Shown: piece by piece, positions 57,450-64,000 of the stretch
How positions within the stretch are numbered: the first letter of the stretch is position 1
How the letters are laid out: each line of letters opens with the position of its first letter
Notes under the pieces: model-generated
Database searches by the model: none
Told to the model about the DNA's origin: nothing
Seen by the model: the letters and a program-made list of their open reading frames with translations, nothing else
Assembly: GCF_030732225.1 (NCBI RefSeq)
Contig: NZ_CP132230.1
Location: forward strand, 1,702,001-1,766,000
Length of the DNA: 64,000 nucleotides
Source of the DNA: Streptococcus iniae
GTDB taxonomy: Bacteria > Bacillota > Bacilli > Lactobacillales > Streptococcaceae
Direction of reading: 5' to 3'
Position numbers and translations under genes: made by a program

Positions 57450-59098
57450 TTTTTAATCCTTTCTGGATAAACACTGCTATAAAGGGAATAGGCCCCATCT
57501 AAATTTTCAACTGAGAAACCTTTTTGTTTTAAAATTCGTTCAGCTAAATATGACCGTAGTCCACTATGACAACTTACAATGTAGGATTGCCTTTTATCTA
57601 AGTCACTAAGCCTGTCACGTAAATCATCTAGCGGAATATTGAGAGCATCTCCAAAATAGCCAGACTTAAATTCACCTGCACTTCTCACATCCAATAAGAC
57701 CTTCCCATCCGCTAGTTGGTCTTCTAGTTGATGCCACTGCACAGAATGGCTAATCCCTTCTACCACATTTATAGCAGCATAGCCAGCCATATTAACAGGA
57801 TCTTTAGCTGAGCCAAAAGGTGGAGCATAGGTGAATTCTAACTCCGGTAAATCAAAGACTGTCAAATCAGCCTTAATAGCGGTAGCCAAAATATCAATAC
57901 GTTTATCAACGCCTTTAGCTCCTATTGCCTGTGCACCATAAATACGTCCCGTATTTTTACAAAAGATAAGTTTCAAAGTCAATTCTCTAGCACCAGGGAA
58001 ATAAGAAGCATGATCTTTTCCACTAATATGCACAACCCCAACATTCTCAAAAGCTTGTGTCGCAAGACCTTCACTAAGTCCAGTCGAGGCAGCCACAAGG
58101 TCAAAGACGCGGACAATAGCCGTCCCGATACTTCCTTTATTCCTACGTTTCATTCCAGCAATGACATCTGCTACTTGGTGCCCTTGACGATTTGCTGGGC
58201 TAGCTAGTGAAATCAAGGCATCCTGACCTGTGATTTCTTGCTCAACAACAATAGCATCCCCCACAGCATAAATACCTTTTTGACTTGTTTGATAAGAGGC
58301 ATCTACTAAAATACCACCTTTCATCCCAAGTGCAATCCCAGCTTCTTGAGCCAACCGTGTGTCTGGAGAAACCCCAACAGACATAATGGTAATATCTGAA
58401 GTTAGGCGACTGCCATCTTGTAAAACAATCGTTTTTCCGCCATCTTCAAAGGCTTGAGCAGATAGTCCGGTGATAAGATTAACCCCATTAGCCTTCAATT
58501 CTGCTTCGACAAAACTTGCCATTTCCTGATCAAGTGGCGGTAACACATGAGGGGCCATTTCTATCACACTGACCTGATACCCTTTTCTCACTAAACTTTC
58601 AGCCATTTCAAGGCCAATAAAACCAGCACCAACAACTGTTGCTTTAGTGACCTTACGGTCAATGAGCTTGGTCATAATCATGTCTAAGTCAGGAATATTA
58701 CGAAGGGTAAAAACATTTTCAGCCAAGTCTAAACCTGGCAAAGCCGGCAGAATTGGTTTTGCCCCTGGAGATAAAATCAACTTGTCATAAGATTCGTCAT
58801 AGGTCTTGTCACTATACTTAACTGTGACTGTTTTGCCTACTGGATCAATTGCAATGACTTCTGTTTCTGGTCTGACATCTAAATTAAAACGAGCTTTTAG
58901 TCTTTCTGGGGTCTGAACCAAAAGATCTGAGCGGTCTTCAATTTCACCAGAAACATGAAAAGGCAGTCCACAATTTGCAAAAGAGACATAGGGGCCTTTG
59001 TCAAAAACAATAATCTCAGCATCTTCCATCAAACGACGTAACCTTGTCGCAGCAGACATACCACCTGCTACACCACCAACAATAATAATCTTTGTCAT
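57446..59098 (-). CDS. cdr: CoA-disulfide/CoA-persulfide reductase with C-terminal rhodanese domain
   Basis: This FAD- and NAD(P)H-dependent pyridine nucleotide-disulfide reductase has 550 residues. FAD motif GGVAGGMSAA (8-17), active-site Cys43 in SFANCGLP as in CoA-disulfide reductases, NAD motif VVGAGFIGLEMAE near residue 160, then FAD motif YAVGDA. Residues about 460-550 form a rhodanese domain with Cys510 in CHSGLRS. This fusion is the CoADR-Rhd/CoAPR type, which reduces CoA-persulfide and polysulfides. AAAGGAAATG precedes the ATG. Confidence 0.93.
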   Translation of the reverse strand: MTKIIIVGGVAGGMSAATRLRRLMEDAEIIVFDKGPYVSFANCGLPFHVSGEIEDRSDLLVQTPERLKARFNLDVRPETEVIAIDPVGKTVTVKYSDKTYDESYDKLILSPGAKPILPALPGLDLAENVFTLRNIPDLDMIMTKLIDRKVTKATVVGAGFIGLEMAESLVRKGYQVSVIEMAPHVLPPLDQEMASFVEAELKANGVNLITGLSAQAFEDGGKTIVLQDGSRLTSDITIMSVGVSPDTRLAQEAGIALGMKGGILVDASYQTSQKGIYAVGDAIVVEQEITGQDALISLASPANRQGHQVADVIAGMKRRNKGSIGTAIVRVFDLVAASTGLSEGLATQAFENVGVVHISGKDHASYFPGARELTLKLIFCKNTGRIYGAQAIGAKGVDKRIDILATAIKADLTVFDLPELEFTYAPPFGSAKDPVNMAGYAAINVVEGISHSVQWHQLEDQLADGKVLLDVRSAGEFKSGYFGDALNIPLDDLRDRLSDLDKRQSYIVSCHSGLRSYLAERILKQKGFSVENLDGAYSLYSSVYPERIKK

Positions 59099-59125
59099 AT
59101 CATTTCCTTTTCTTTTTATCTATCC

Positions 59126-59440
59126 TTAAACTTTAGACCCATCCCAAGAAGACATTCCACCTTTAACATTAATGGTAGAATAACCTGCCTTAGTTAACAT
59201 CTGACAAGCTTTCTTACTACGAATCCCTGACTGGCATATCACATAGTGAATCTGCTTTTTATTCCCTTTATATTGAGAAATACTGCTTAAGGGAATATTT
59301 TGTGCACCTTTAATATGAGTATTTTGAAACTCTTGCTTTGTACGAACATCAATAAGTTTTACATTACCTTCTTTGATAAGCTTTTCTAACTCTTGTGTAC
59401 TAATGGATTCTTGCTTTTGAAACCATTGCATTAGTGTCAT
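59126..59440 (-). CDS. Rhodanese-domain sulfurtransferase (operon leader gene)
   Basis: This single rhodanese domain of 104 residues starts at ATG 59440 behind GAGGT (a start six codons upstream lies before that site). Seen: LIDVRTKQEFQNTHIKGAQNIPL and catalytic loop CQSGIRS with Cys69. It is the first gene of the operon; the promoter and palindrome upstream indicate control by the divergent CstR-like regulator. Sequence differs clearly from the other rhodanese at 57144, so it is not a recent duplicate. Confidence 0.9.
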   Translation of the reverse strand: MTLMQWFQKQESISTQELEKLIKEGNVKLIDVRTKQEFQNTHIKGAQNIPLSSISQYKGNKKQIHYVICQSGIRSKKACQMLTKAGYSTINVKGGMSSWDGSKV

Positions 59441-59463
59441 TGTGGTTACCTCTTTCATGTTTT

Positions 59464-59479
59464 ATACCCCTGTGGGTAT
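59464..59479 (-). promoter_or_regulatory. CstR/CsoR-type operator of the rhodanese operon
   Basis: ATACCC-CTGT-GGGTAT is a perfect 6-bp palindrome lying at the transcription start and leader of the rhodanese operon. It matches the half-site type of the second palindrome at 59541-59557. Confidence 0.8.
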
Positions 59480-59483
59480 CTAA

Positions 59484-59512
59484 AATATACCACGGCTATT
59501 AAACACTGTCAA
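59484..59512 (-). promoter_or_regulatory. Promoter of the rhodanese operon
   Basis: -35 TTGACA (59507-59512), 17-bp spacer and -10 TATATT (59484-59489), read leftwards. The palindrome at 59464-59479 overlaps the start point. Confidence 0.82.
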
Positions 59513-59531
59513 CTCAAAAACCTGTCTAAAA

Positions 59532-59560
59532 TTGACAAAAATACCCCTTACGGGTATAAT
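59532..59560 (+). promoter_or_regulatory. Promoter and operator of the cstR-like gene
   Basis: -35 TTGACA (59532-59537), 17-bp spacer and -10 TATAAT (59555-59560). The palindrome ATACCC-CTTAC-GGGTAT (59541-59557) fills the spacer and enters the -10, so repressor binding would block polymerase. Confidence 0.85.
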
Positions 59561-59582
59561 GACAAACAGAAGCGAGGTATTT

Positions 59583-59843
59583 ATGAGGACTAAAAAAAAG
59601 GATATTATAAATCGATTAAAGCGTACCGAAGGGCAAATCAGAGGTGTTCAACGTATGATTGAAGAAGAACAAGGTTGCTTTGATATCATTTCCCAATTAA
59701 CAGCTATTCGCTCAAGCATTAATAGCACTATGGGGGTTATCATTGGTCAAAAAATCACTGAGGTTATCGAAAACCCCGTTGATGACCCCAAAGCCCAAGA
59801 AGAGCGTATTAACAAAGCAATCAATTTAATTGTCAAAAAATAA
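59583..59843 (+). CDS. CsoR/CstR-family repressor (probable persulfide sensor)
   Basis: This 86-residue all-helical DNA-binding protein (DUF156) starts at ATG 59583 after GCGAGGT; the frame extends upstream through the promoter and that extension was rejected. The family core INRLKRTEGQIRGVQRMIEEEQGCFDII-type sequence contains Cys32, matching the attacking Cys31 of S. aureus CstR. The second Cys (Cys60 there) is replaced by Val in GQKITEVIEN, and there is no other Cys. Divergence from rhodaneses and a CoA-persulfide reductase favours sulfur rather than copper sensing. Confidence 0.88.
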   Translation: MRTKKKDIINRLKRTEGQIRGVQRMIEEEQGCFDIISQLTAIRSSINSTMGVIIGQKITEVIENPVDDPKAQEERINKAINLIVKK

Positions 59844-59859
59844 AAAGAGCACAGTTTTT

Positions 59860-59930
59860 GAAAAGAACCCCTTATAAGAACAGTATAGTACTTTTTATAC
59901 TGTCCATTATAAGGAGGTTCTTTTCATTTT
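59860..59930. terminator. Long hairpin between convergent cstR-like and pncA genes
   Basis: GAAAAGAACC/GGTTCTTTTC (59860-59869 with 59916-59925), CCTTATAA/TTATAAGG (59870-59877 with 59907-59914) and ACAGTATA/TATACTGT (59880-59887 with 59896-59903) make 26 base pairs with one bulge and one small internal loop. T-rich sequence follows. It is likely a terminator, though unusually long. Confidence 0.65.
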
Positions 59931-59944
59931 CAACTGCGTTCTTT

Positions 59945-60493
59945 TTATATGATTTCTGCTGCAAGAACAGACGACATGTGTTGCAAGGCCCAATTGTGAT
60001 TACTGTCAGACAAACTAGCAACAGCTTTCTCAACAACTTGAATCTTATAGCCCAGATGATAGGCGTCGATAGCTGTATGTAAAACACAAATATCCGTTAA
60101 GACACCCGTTAAAACAAGCGTATCAACCCGTCGTTCTCTCAGACGGCTGTCTAAATCCGTTCCAGAAAAAGCTGAATAATAGCGTTTATCAATCCAAAAA
60201 ACTGAAGCATTGTCTTTTATGTCTTGATACAATTCTCCTAAGGCGCCATATAAATGCCTACCACTTGTTCCCATAATATTATGAGCTGGAAACAATTTCG
60301 TTTCAGGATGAAACTGGTCACCTTTATCGTGGCCATCTATTGCAAAAAAGATATAATCACCTGCTTCAAAAGCGTCCAAAGTAACCTTACTGATTACTTT
60401 TTCAATGGCTTGAGCTGGTTTCCCAGCTGTTAATAAACCATCATCAGCTACAAAATCATTGGTGTAATCAATTGAAATGAGTGCTTTCGCCAT
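59945..60493 (-). CDS. pncA: Nicotinamidase
   Basis: PncA converts nicotinamide to nicotinate for NAD salvage. This 182-residue cysteine hydrolase (isochorismatase-like fold) shows the catalytic Asp in SIDYTNDFV (Asp9), the metal region FAIDGHD...FHPE, and nucleophile Cys in VLTGVLTDICVLHTAIDAY. The start ATG 60493 is preceded by CCGGAGAAAATA. Upstream lie its own promoter and NiaR- and CodY-like sites. Other isochorismatase-family functions are less likely given the metal-site motif. Confidence 0.9.
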   Translation of the reverse strand: MAKALISIDYTNDFVADDGLLTAGKPAQAIEKVISKVTLDAFEAGDYIFFAIDGHDKGDQFHPETKLFPAHNIMGTSGRHLYGALGELYQDIKDNASVFWIDKRYYSAFSGTDLDSRLRERRVDTLVLTGVLTDICVLHTAIDAYHLGYKIQVVEKAVASLSDSNHNWALQHMSSVLAAEII

Positions 60494-60509
60494 TATTTTC
60501 TCCGGATGA

Positions 60510-60524
60510 AATTTTCTAAAAATA
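60510..60524. promoter_or_regulatory. Weak CodY-box match in the pncA leader
   Basis: AATTTTCTAAAAATA matches the CodY box AATTTTCWGAAAATT at 13 of 15 positions. It is only suggestive in such AT-rich DNA. Confidence 0.35.
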
Positions 60525-60546
60525 ATAATTATAATAACTATCTTAC

Positions 60547-60580
60547 ATTATAATCAGTTTTTTGACAGGTGTCAAGACAC
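60547..60580 (-). promoter_or_regulatory. pncA promoter with NiaR-like palindrome
   Basis: -35 TTGACA (60570-60575), 17-bp spacer and -10 TATAAT (60547-60552), read leftwards. The palindrome GTGTC-AA-GACAC (60569-60580) overlaps the -35, and an overlapping TTGACA-GG-TGTCAA palindrome lies at 60562-60575. This TGTC/GACA pattern resembles NiaR niacin-repressor sites. NiaR control is inferred. Confidence 0.6.
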
Positions 60581-60593
60581 TTGTTTTTCTAAT

Positions 60594-60626
60594 CAAAAAA
60601 AACCACCCTTAACAATAAGGATGGTT
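60594..60626 (-). terminator. Terminator of codY
   Basis: AACCATCCTTA (complement of 60616-60626) pairs with TAAGGGTGGTT (60601-60611), followed by a run of T on the minus strand. Confidence 0.88.
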
Positions 60627-60642
60627 ATCATCATAGATGAGA

Positions 60643-61425
60643 TTAGAACTCTTTTAACTTTTCAAAGATACCTTCATTGATAACTTTCAAGTAAGTCCCT
60701 TTCATACCAAGAGAGCGACTTTCAATAATGCCTGCACTTTCAAGTTTACGAAGGGCATTAACAATAACAGAACGTGTGATACCAATACGATCAGCAATAA
60801 CTGATGCTGTCAAACGCCCTTCATTGCCATCTAACTCTCCTAAAATAGCTGCGACAGCTTTCATTTCTGAATACGATAATGTGTTAATAGCCATATTAAC
60901 AGCTGTTTGTTTACGAATTGTCTCTTCTAGATTTTCGGTTTGAAGATTCAAGAGTTGAATACCAACTACTGTACTTGAAATTTCAACCAAAATTAAATCA
61001 TCATCGCTGAATTTCTTATCATTTCTCCAAATAATCAATGATCCCAAACGCATACCACCACCATAAATAGGTGCAATAGTTGTTAAGCCATCAGGGTAGA
61101 TATCTTTTGATTCTACAGGGAAGATTGTCAATTCATTTTCCACCGGTAAATTAGCTTCTGTATCATAAACACGGCTAGCTGATTTAACATATGACTCTGG
61201 AAATTGTTTTGCTTCAAAAAACTCCTCAACGCGGTCTGTGTTGGTTTTATATTTCATGGCATACCCTAAGAGCGTCCCACCACCATTAATAATACAAGCA
61301 TTACAATCAATGATATCTGCTAAACGAGATGCCATTGCATTATAGGGTAATTCCGTCTCCAAACTGTCTACAGAACGTTGAAGAATTGAAGTAATTTTCC
61401 TTGTTTTTTCTAGTAAATTCGGCAT
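60643..61425 (-). CDS. codY: GTP-sensing pleiotropic transcriptional repressor CodY
   Basis: CodY represses amino-acid acquisition and stationary-phase genes when branched-chain amino acids (and in some species GTP) are abundant. It has 260 residues. The N-terminal GAF domain begins [15 protein letters not shown] and the C-terminal winged HTH contains [41 protein letters not shown] sequence (about residues 200-240). AAAGGTGACAA precedes the ATG. A CodY box lies upstream of the promoter, consistent with autoregulation. Confidence 0.98.
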   Translation of the reverse strand: MPNLLEKTRKITSILQRSVDSLETELPYNAMASRLADIIDCNACIINGGGTLLGYAMKYKTNTDRVEEFFEAKQFPESYVKSASRVYDTEANLPVENELTIFPVESKDIYPDGLTTIAPIYGGGMRLGSLIIWRNDKKFSDDDLILVEISSTVVGIQLLNLQTENLEETIRKQTAVNMAINTLSYSEMKAVAAILGELDGNEGRLTASVIADRIGITRSVIVNALRKLESAGIIESRSLGMKGTYLKVINEGIFEKLKEF

Positions 61426-61459
61426 TTGTCACCTTTTCCTTTGATATATTTGCGTTACA

Positions 61460-61488
61460 ATTATATCAAAGGAGTTTGCTTTTAGCAA
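61460..61488 (-). promoter_or_regulatory. codY promoter
   Basis: -35 TTGCTA (61483-61488), 17-bp spacer and -10 TATAAT (61460-61465; preceded by TGA, an extended -10), read leftwards. Confidence 0.8.
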
Positions 61489-61490
61489 GG

Positions 61491-61505
61491 AATTATCTGA
61501 AAATT
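61491..61505 (-). promoter_or_regulatory. CodY box upstream of codY
   Basis: AATTATCTGAAAATT matches AATTTTCWGAAAATT at 14 of 15 positions and lies directly upstream of the codY -35, so CodY probably controls its own gene. Confidence 0.75.
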
Positions 61506-61554
61506 GTTTACTATTTCTACAATTCTTCTCATTCATCTTTTAAACATTCCTAAC

Positions 61555-61588
61555 AAAAAGAAATCTGATGACAATCAGACTTCTTTTG
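61555..61588 (-). terminator. Terminator of the aminotransferase gene
   Basis: On the minus strand AAAAGAAGTCTGAT (61574-61587) pairs with ATCAGATTTCTTTT (61555-61568; one mismatch or wobble), followed by T-rich sequence. It lies just after the stop codon. Confidence 0.82.
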
Positions 61589-61589
61589 A

Positions 61590-62804
61590 TTAACGTTTAT
61601 ACTTGTGTAGGACACGGGTAATTTTTTCTTGAACATTAGCCAGTTCTTCTACTCTTGGTAGATAAACAATTCTAAAATGATCAGGATCTTTCCAGTTAAA
61701 ACCTCGGCCATGCACCAACATCACCTTCTCTTGTTTCAGCAAATCCAAAACAAATTGCTCATCATCATCAATACGATACATGTGACGGTCAATTTTAGGG
61801 AAGATATAAAGTCCTGCCTGTGGCTTAACAGCAGACAATCCAGGAATGTCATTAATCGCTTTATAAATAAAGTTCCTTTGTTCAAAAATACGGCCACCTG
61901 GAAGCAATAAATCATCTACAGATTGTCGCCCACCAAGCGAGGTTTGCACAACTTGCTGCGCCAAAACATTAGAACACAAGCGCATGTTAGCAAGCATATT
62001 AAGTCCTTCAATATAACCTTTAACATGTTGTTTCGGACCAGATAAAACCATCCATCCAACACGAAAACCGGCAATGCGATGTGATTTTGACAAACCATTC
62101 ATAGAAACACAAAAAACATCTGGCGCTAAACTGGCAATTGCAATATGCTCACCACCATCCATGACAACACGGTCATAAATTTCATCAGCAAAAAGAATTA
62201 GACCATGTTCTCTAGCAAGTTCAACAATAGCTTCAAGGATTTCTTTAGGATAAAGAGCTCCAGTAGGATTATTAGGATTAATAACAACGATAGCTTTTGT
62301 TTTCGCAGTTATTTTTGACTTCATATCATCAATATCTGGATACCAATCAGCTTCTTCATCACAGATATAATGAACAGCCTTTCCTCCAGCTAAACTAACA
62401 CAAGCTGTCCACAAAGGATAATCCGGCATCGGCACCAAAACCTCATCACCATCATCAAGCAAGGCTTGTAAAGACATGGAAATCAGTTCTGAAACGCCAT
62501 TACCTAGATAAATATCATCAATATCAACATCTGGAAACTTCTTTAACTGACAGTACTGCATAATGGCTTTTCGTGCCGAAAAAATCCCCTTACTATCAGA
62601 ATACCCCTCACTTTGGCGAGCATTTACAATTAAATCATGGATAACTTCATCTGGTGCTTCAAAACCAAAGGCGGCAGGATTTCCTGTATTCAAACGAAGG
62701 ATTCTTTCCCCATTTGCCATCATACGTTCTGCTTCTTCCAAAACTGGTCCACGAATATCGTAGGCAACATCTTCTAACTTTGACGATTTATTAAACGTTT
62801 TCAT
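61590..62804 (-). CDS. AlaT-like PLP-dependent aminotransferase
   Basis: This fold-type I aminotransferase (class I/II) has 404 residues from ATG 62804; the frame extends 14 codons upstream without support. Seen: NTGNPAAFGFEAPDEV, VINPNNPTGALYPKE (Asn and Pro contacts), FADEIYDRVV (Asp to pyridine N) and the PLP Lys in MNGLSKSHRIAGFRVGW. It resembles the alanine/glutamate-pyruvate transaminases annotated alaT in streptococci. Position beside codY suggests a link to nitrogen metabolism. Confidence 0.92.
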   Translation of the reverse strand: MKTFNKSSKLEDVAYDIRGPVLEEAERMMANGERILRLNTGNPAAFGFEAPDEVIHDLIVNARQSEGYSDSKGIFSARKAIMQYCQLKKFPDVDIDDIYLGNGVSELISMSLQALLDDGDEVLVPMPDYPLWTACVSLAGGKAVHYICDEEADWYPDIDDMKSKITAKTKAIVVINPNNPTGALYPKEILEAIVELAREHGLILFADEIYDRVVMDGGEHIAIASLAPDVFCVSMNGLSKSHRIAGFRVGWMVLSGPKQHVKGYIEGLNMLANMRLCSNVLAQQVVQTSLGGRQSVDDLLLPGGRIFEQRNFIYKAINDIPGLSAVKPQAGLYIFPKIDRHMYRIDDDEQFVLDLLKQEKVMLVHGRGFNWKDPDHFRIVYLPRVEELANVQEKITRVLHKYKR

Positions 62805-62917
62805 ATTCTTTACCTCGTAGACTATATTATAAACAAAATCAATCAAATTAGAAAGAATTTTCTATCTCTTTAAAAATGAAACACCGCGAAAAAATGATTT
62901 CAGAAAAAAATAAAACG

Positions 62918-62946
62918 TTTTCAAATCCTCCAAAAAAGGGTATAAT
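62918..62946 (+). promoter_or_regulatory. Promoter of the universal stress protein gene
   Basis: A perfect -10 TATAAT (62941-62946) lies 17 bp after a weak -35 TTTTCA (62918-62923). A cre-like AAAACGTTTTCA (62912-62923) overlaps the -35, matching the CcpA consensus except for its TG end. Confidence 0.5.
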
Positions 62947-63001
62947 ATAAGTAAGAAATAGATTTAGAGCTTATCTCTAAATTTTCAAGGAGGACTAGGC
63001 T

Positions 63002-63454
63002 ATGATTGAAAAATACGAACACATAATGGTTGCTGTTGACGGCTCTTACGAATCAGAACTAGCATTTAATAAAGGTGTTAATGTTGCTAAACGAAATGAT
63101 GCAGAACTCATTTTAGTACACGTTGTTGACACGCGCGCCCTTCAAAGTGTTGCAACCTTTGACACTTATATCTATGATAAACTCGAACAAGAAGCCAAAG
63201 ATGTGCTCTCAGAATTAGAAAGACAAGCCCGTCACTTGGGTATCACAAATGTAAGGCAAGTTATTGAGTTTGGCAGCCCTAAAAAACTCCTAGCTCACGA
63301 TATTCCTGAACGTGAAAAAGTCGATTTAATCATGGTCGGTGCAACTGGCCTTAACACTTTTGAACGCCTCCTTATTGGCTCTTCATCAGAATACATCATG
63401 CGCCACGCTAAAGTGGATTTATTGGTCGTTCGTGACAATGACAAAACATTGTAA
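63002..63454 (+). CDS. Universal stress protein (UspA family)
   Basis: This 150-residue cytosolic USP has the Rossmann-like fold. Seen: HIMVAVDGSYESELAF at the start, a middle VHVVDTRAL strand, and the nucleotide-binding signature GATGLNTFERLLIGSSSEYIMRHAKVDLLVVR-type sequence (Gx2Gx9GS), so it probably binds ATP. AAGGAGGA precedes the ATG. It is monocistronic with a possible cre at its promoter and a strong bidirectional terminator after it. Confidence 0.92.
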   Translation: MIEKYEHIMVAVDGSYESELAFNKGVNVAKRNDAELILVHVVDTRALQSVATFDTYIYDKLEQEAKDVLSELERQARHLGITNVRQVIEFGSPKKLLAHDIPEREKVDLIMVGATGLNTFERLLIGSSSEYIMRHAKVDLLVVRDNDKTL

Positions 63455-63460
63455 ACTTTA

Positions 63461-63536
63461 AAAAAGCTTGGATCATTTGATATCGTCCCCTTAAAGTGAA
63501 TAGAGGGGTAATCAAACATCCAAAGCTTTTTTATTT
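63461..63536. terminator. Bidirectional terminator Usp / MazG-like gene
   Basis: A branched hairpin: AAAAAGCTTGGAT pairs with ATCCAAAGCTTTTT (one bulged A), with inner TTTGAT/ATCAAA and CCCC/GGGG stems. A and T runs flank it for both directions. Confidence 0.78.
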
Positions 63537-64000
63537 TTCTAAGCGTTGCAATGATTTTTGCAATTGCTTATCCAATTCCTTTTTAATTGCTTTTTCTGGA
63601 GCATAATGTTCCTGCCAATTATCTGGTTTTAAAATCTTATGGCTAACAGGGTCAAAATGAGCTACGCCATCAGGGAATAATTTGCCCATATTAGCCTCGT
63701 GCACGGTTTCAAATATGGGTTGAGGATCTACACCCATAAGCACAAAAGAACCATAGGTAAAGTACAACAAATCTGTCAAGGCATCTACCTGCCCTACCAA
63801 TGGTGATTCTTTGTGTTCTTGAGACTGTACTTTATGTGCTGCTCTGTCAATAGCAGCATGCATATCCATCAAGGATTGTGTAAACTTAGTCTTATCCCCT
63901 TGACTAGCTGCATAAAGAAATTCAACCAACTCTTCCACTTTAAAATCAGCACGATGACCTGCCTGCGAAAGCGTGTAGCCTCTAGGAGTCTCAATGGTAT
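63531..64000 (-). CDS. MazG/PRA-PH-like nucleotide pyrophosphohydrolase (5' end beyond window)
   Basis: The frame remains open to the right edge (TIETPRGYTLSQAGHRADFKVEELVEFLYAA), so the gene starts outside the window; the in-frame GTG at 63938 is probably internal. About 156 residues are seen. The helical core VGQVDALTDLLYFTYGSFVLMGVDPQPIFETVHEANMGKL-type sequence, with Glu/Asp pairs (Asp in DLLYF, Glu in EAN), fits all-alpha NTP pyrophosphohydrolases. The substrate is unknown; a fused N-terminal domain is possible. Confidence 0.75.
   Translation of the reverse strand, partial: TIETPRGYTLSQAGHRADFKVEELVEFLYAASQGDKTKFTQSLMDMHAAIDRAAHKVQSQEHKESPLVGQVDALTDLLYFTYGSFVLMGVDPQPIFETVHEANMGKLFPDGVAHFDPVSHKILKPDNWQEHYAPEKAIKKELDKQLQKSLQRLEK

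Noticed and set aside
62881..62905. CodY box upstream of the AlaT-like gene (TGATTTCAGAAAAAA)
   Set aside because: Only about 10 of 15 positions match, which is not distinguishable from AT-rich background.

Overview
The window looks like chromosomal DNA of a low-GC pyogenic-group Streptococcus. Indicators are the FabT/FabK/FabM type II fatty-acid locus, the manLMN PTS with ManO, CodY, HrcA with CIRCE elements, ecsAB, ccrZ, a serS T-box and strong AGGAGG ribosome binding sites. Gene order resembles S. pyogenes as I recall it, but a sulfur-stress cluster and a pyruvate phosphate dikinase cluster lie between pncA and gatCAB. I therefore suspect a relative such as S. dysgalactiae or S. canis; the sequence alone does not settle the species. 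Most genes are on the minus strand.

Layout. 1-1910: copper efflux, copA (cut by the window edge) and copY. 1995-7810: rbfA-infB-ylxQ-ylxR-nusA-rimP operon, read leftwards. 7882-11643: a large LTA-synthase-like membrane sulfatase gene broken by a 1,220-bp IS3-family element with intact transposase frames and a 3-bp target duplication. 11672-15037: tRNA-Ser, trmB, ccrZ, ecsBA. 15235-18353: hit, a small membrane protein, an LCP-family enzyme, a GNAT and tsaE. 18447-20990: purine permease with PurBox-like sites and a Cof-type phosphatase. 21167-24630: manLMN and manO with a cre-like site. 24634-28016: acyltransferase, T-box/serS, a VanY-type lipoprotein carboxypeptidase. 28052-38645: the complete fatty-acid synthesis locus (accADC-fabZ-accB-fabFGDK-acpP-fabH-fabT-fabM) with three FabT boxes. 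38764-44064: dnaJ, dnaK, grpE, hrcA. 44151-46225: peptidoglycan hydrolases and a phosphoglycerate-mutase-like gene. 46245-49320: PFL/ACT pair, GlsB-like protein, EamA transporter. 49405-52612: gatBAC. 52791-56970: ppdK, its regulatory kinase/phosphorylase and a CcpN-type repressor. 57144-59843: a CstR-like repressor divergent from a rhodanese, CoA-disulfide/persulfide reductase, rhodanese operon. 59945-64000: pncA, codY, an AlaT-like aminotransferase, a universal stress protein and a partial MazG-like gene.

How the parts work together. Several regulators sit beside their targets with recognisable operators: CopY with two cop boxes, FabT with three boxes, HrcA with two CIRCE elements, a CstR-like protein with two ATACCC/GGGTAT palindromes, CcpN with a CcpN box, and CodY with a CodY box upstream of its own promoter.

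Most noteworthy: rimP has no ATG/GTG/TTG available and probably starts at ATC; ccpN probably starts at ATT; tsaE appears to be transcribed leaderless; a perfect CIRCE-like repeat doubles as an intrinsic terminator; the grpE-dnaK spacer is a 350-nt chain of strong hairpins; the CstR-like repressor lacks the resolving cysteine; and the rimP-nusA-infB leader holds an attenuator-like terminator. I saw no CRISPR array, prophage or rRNA.
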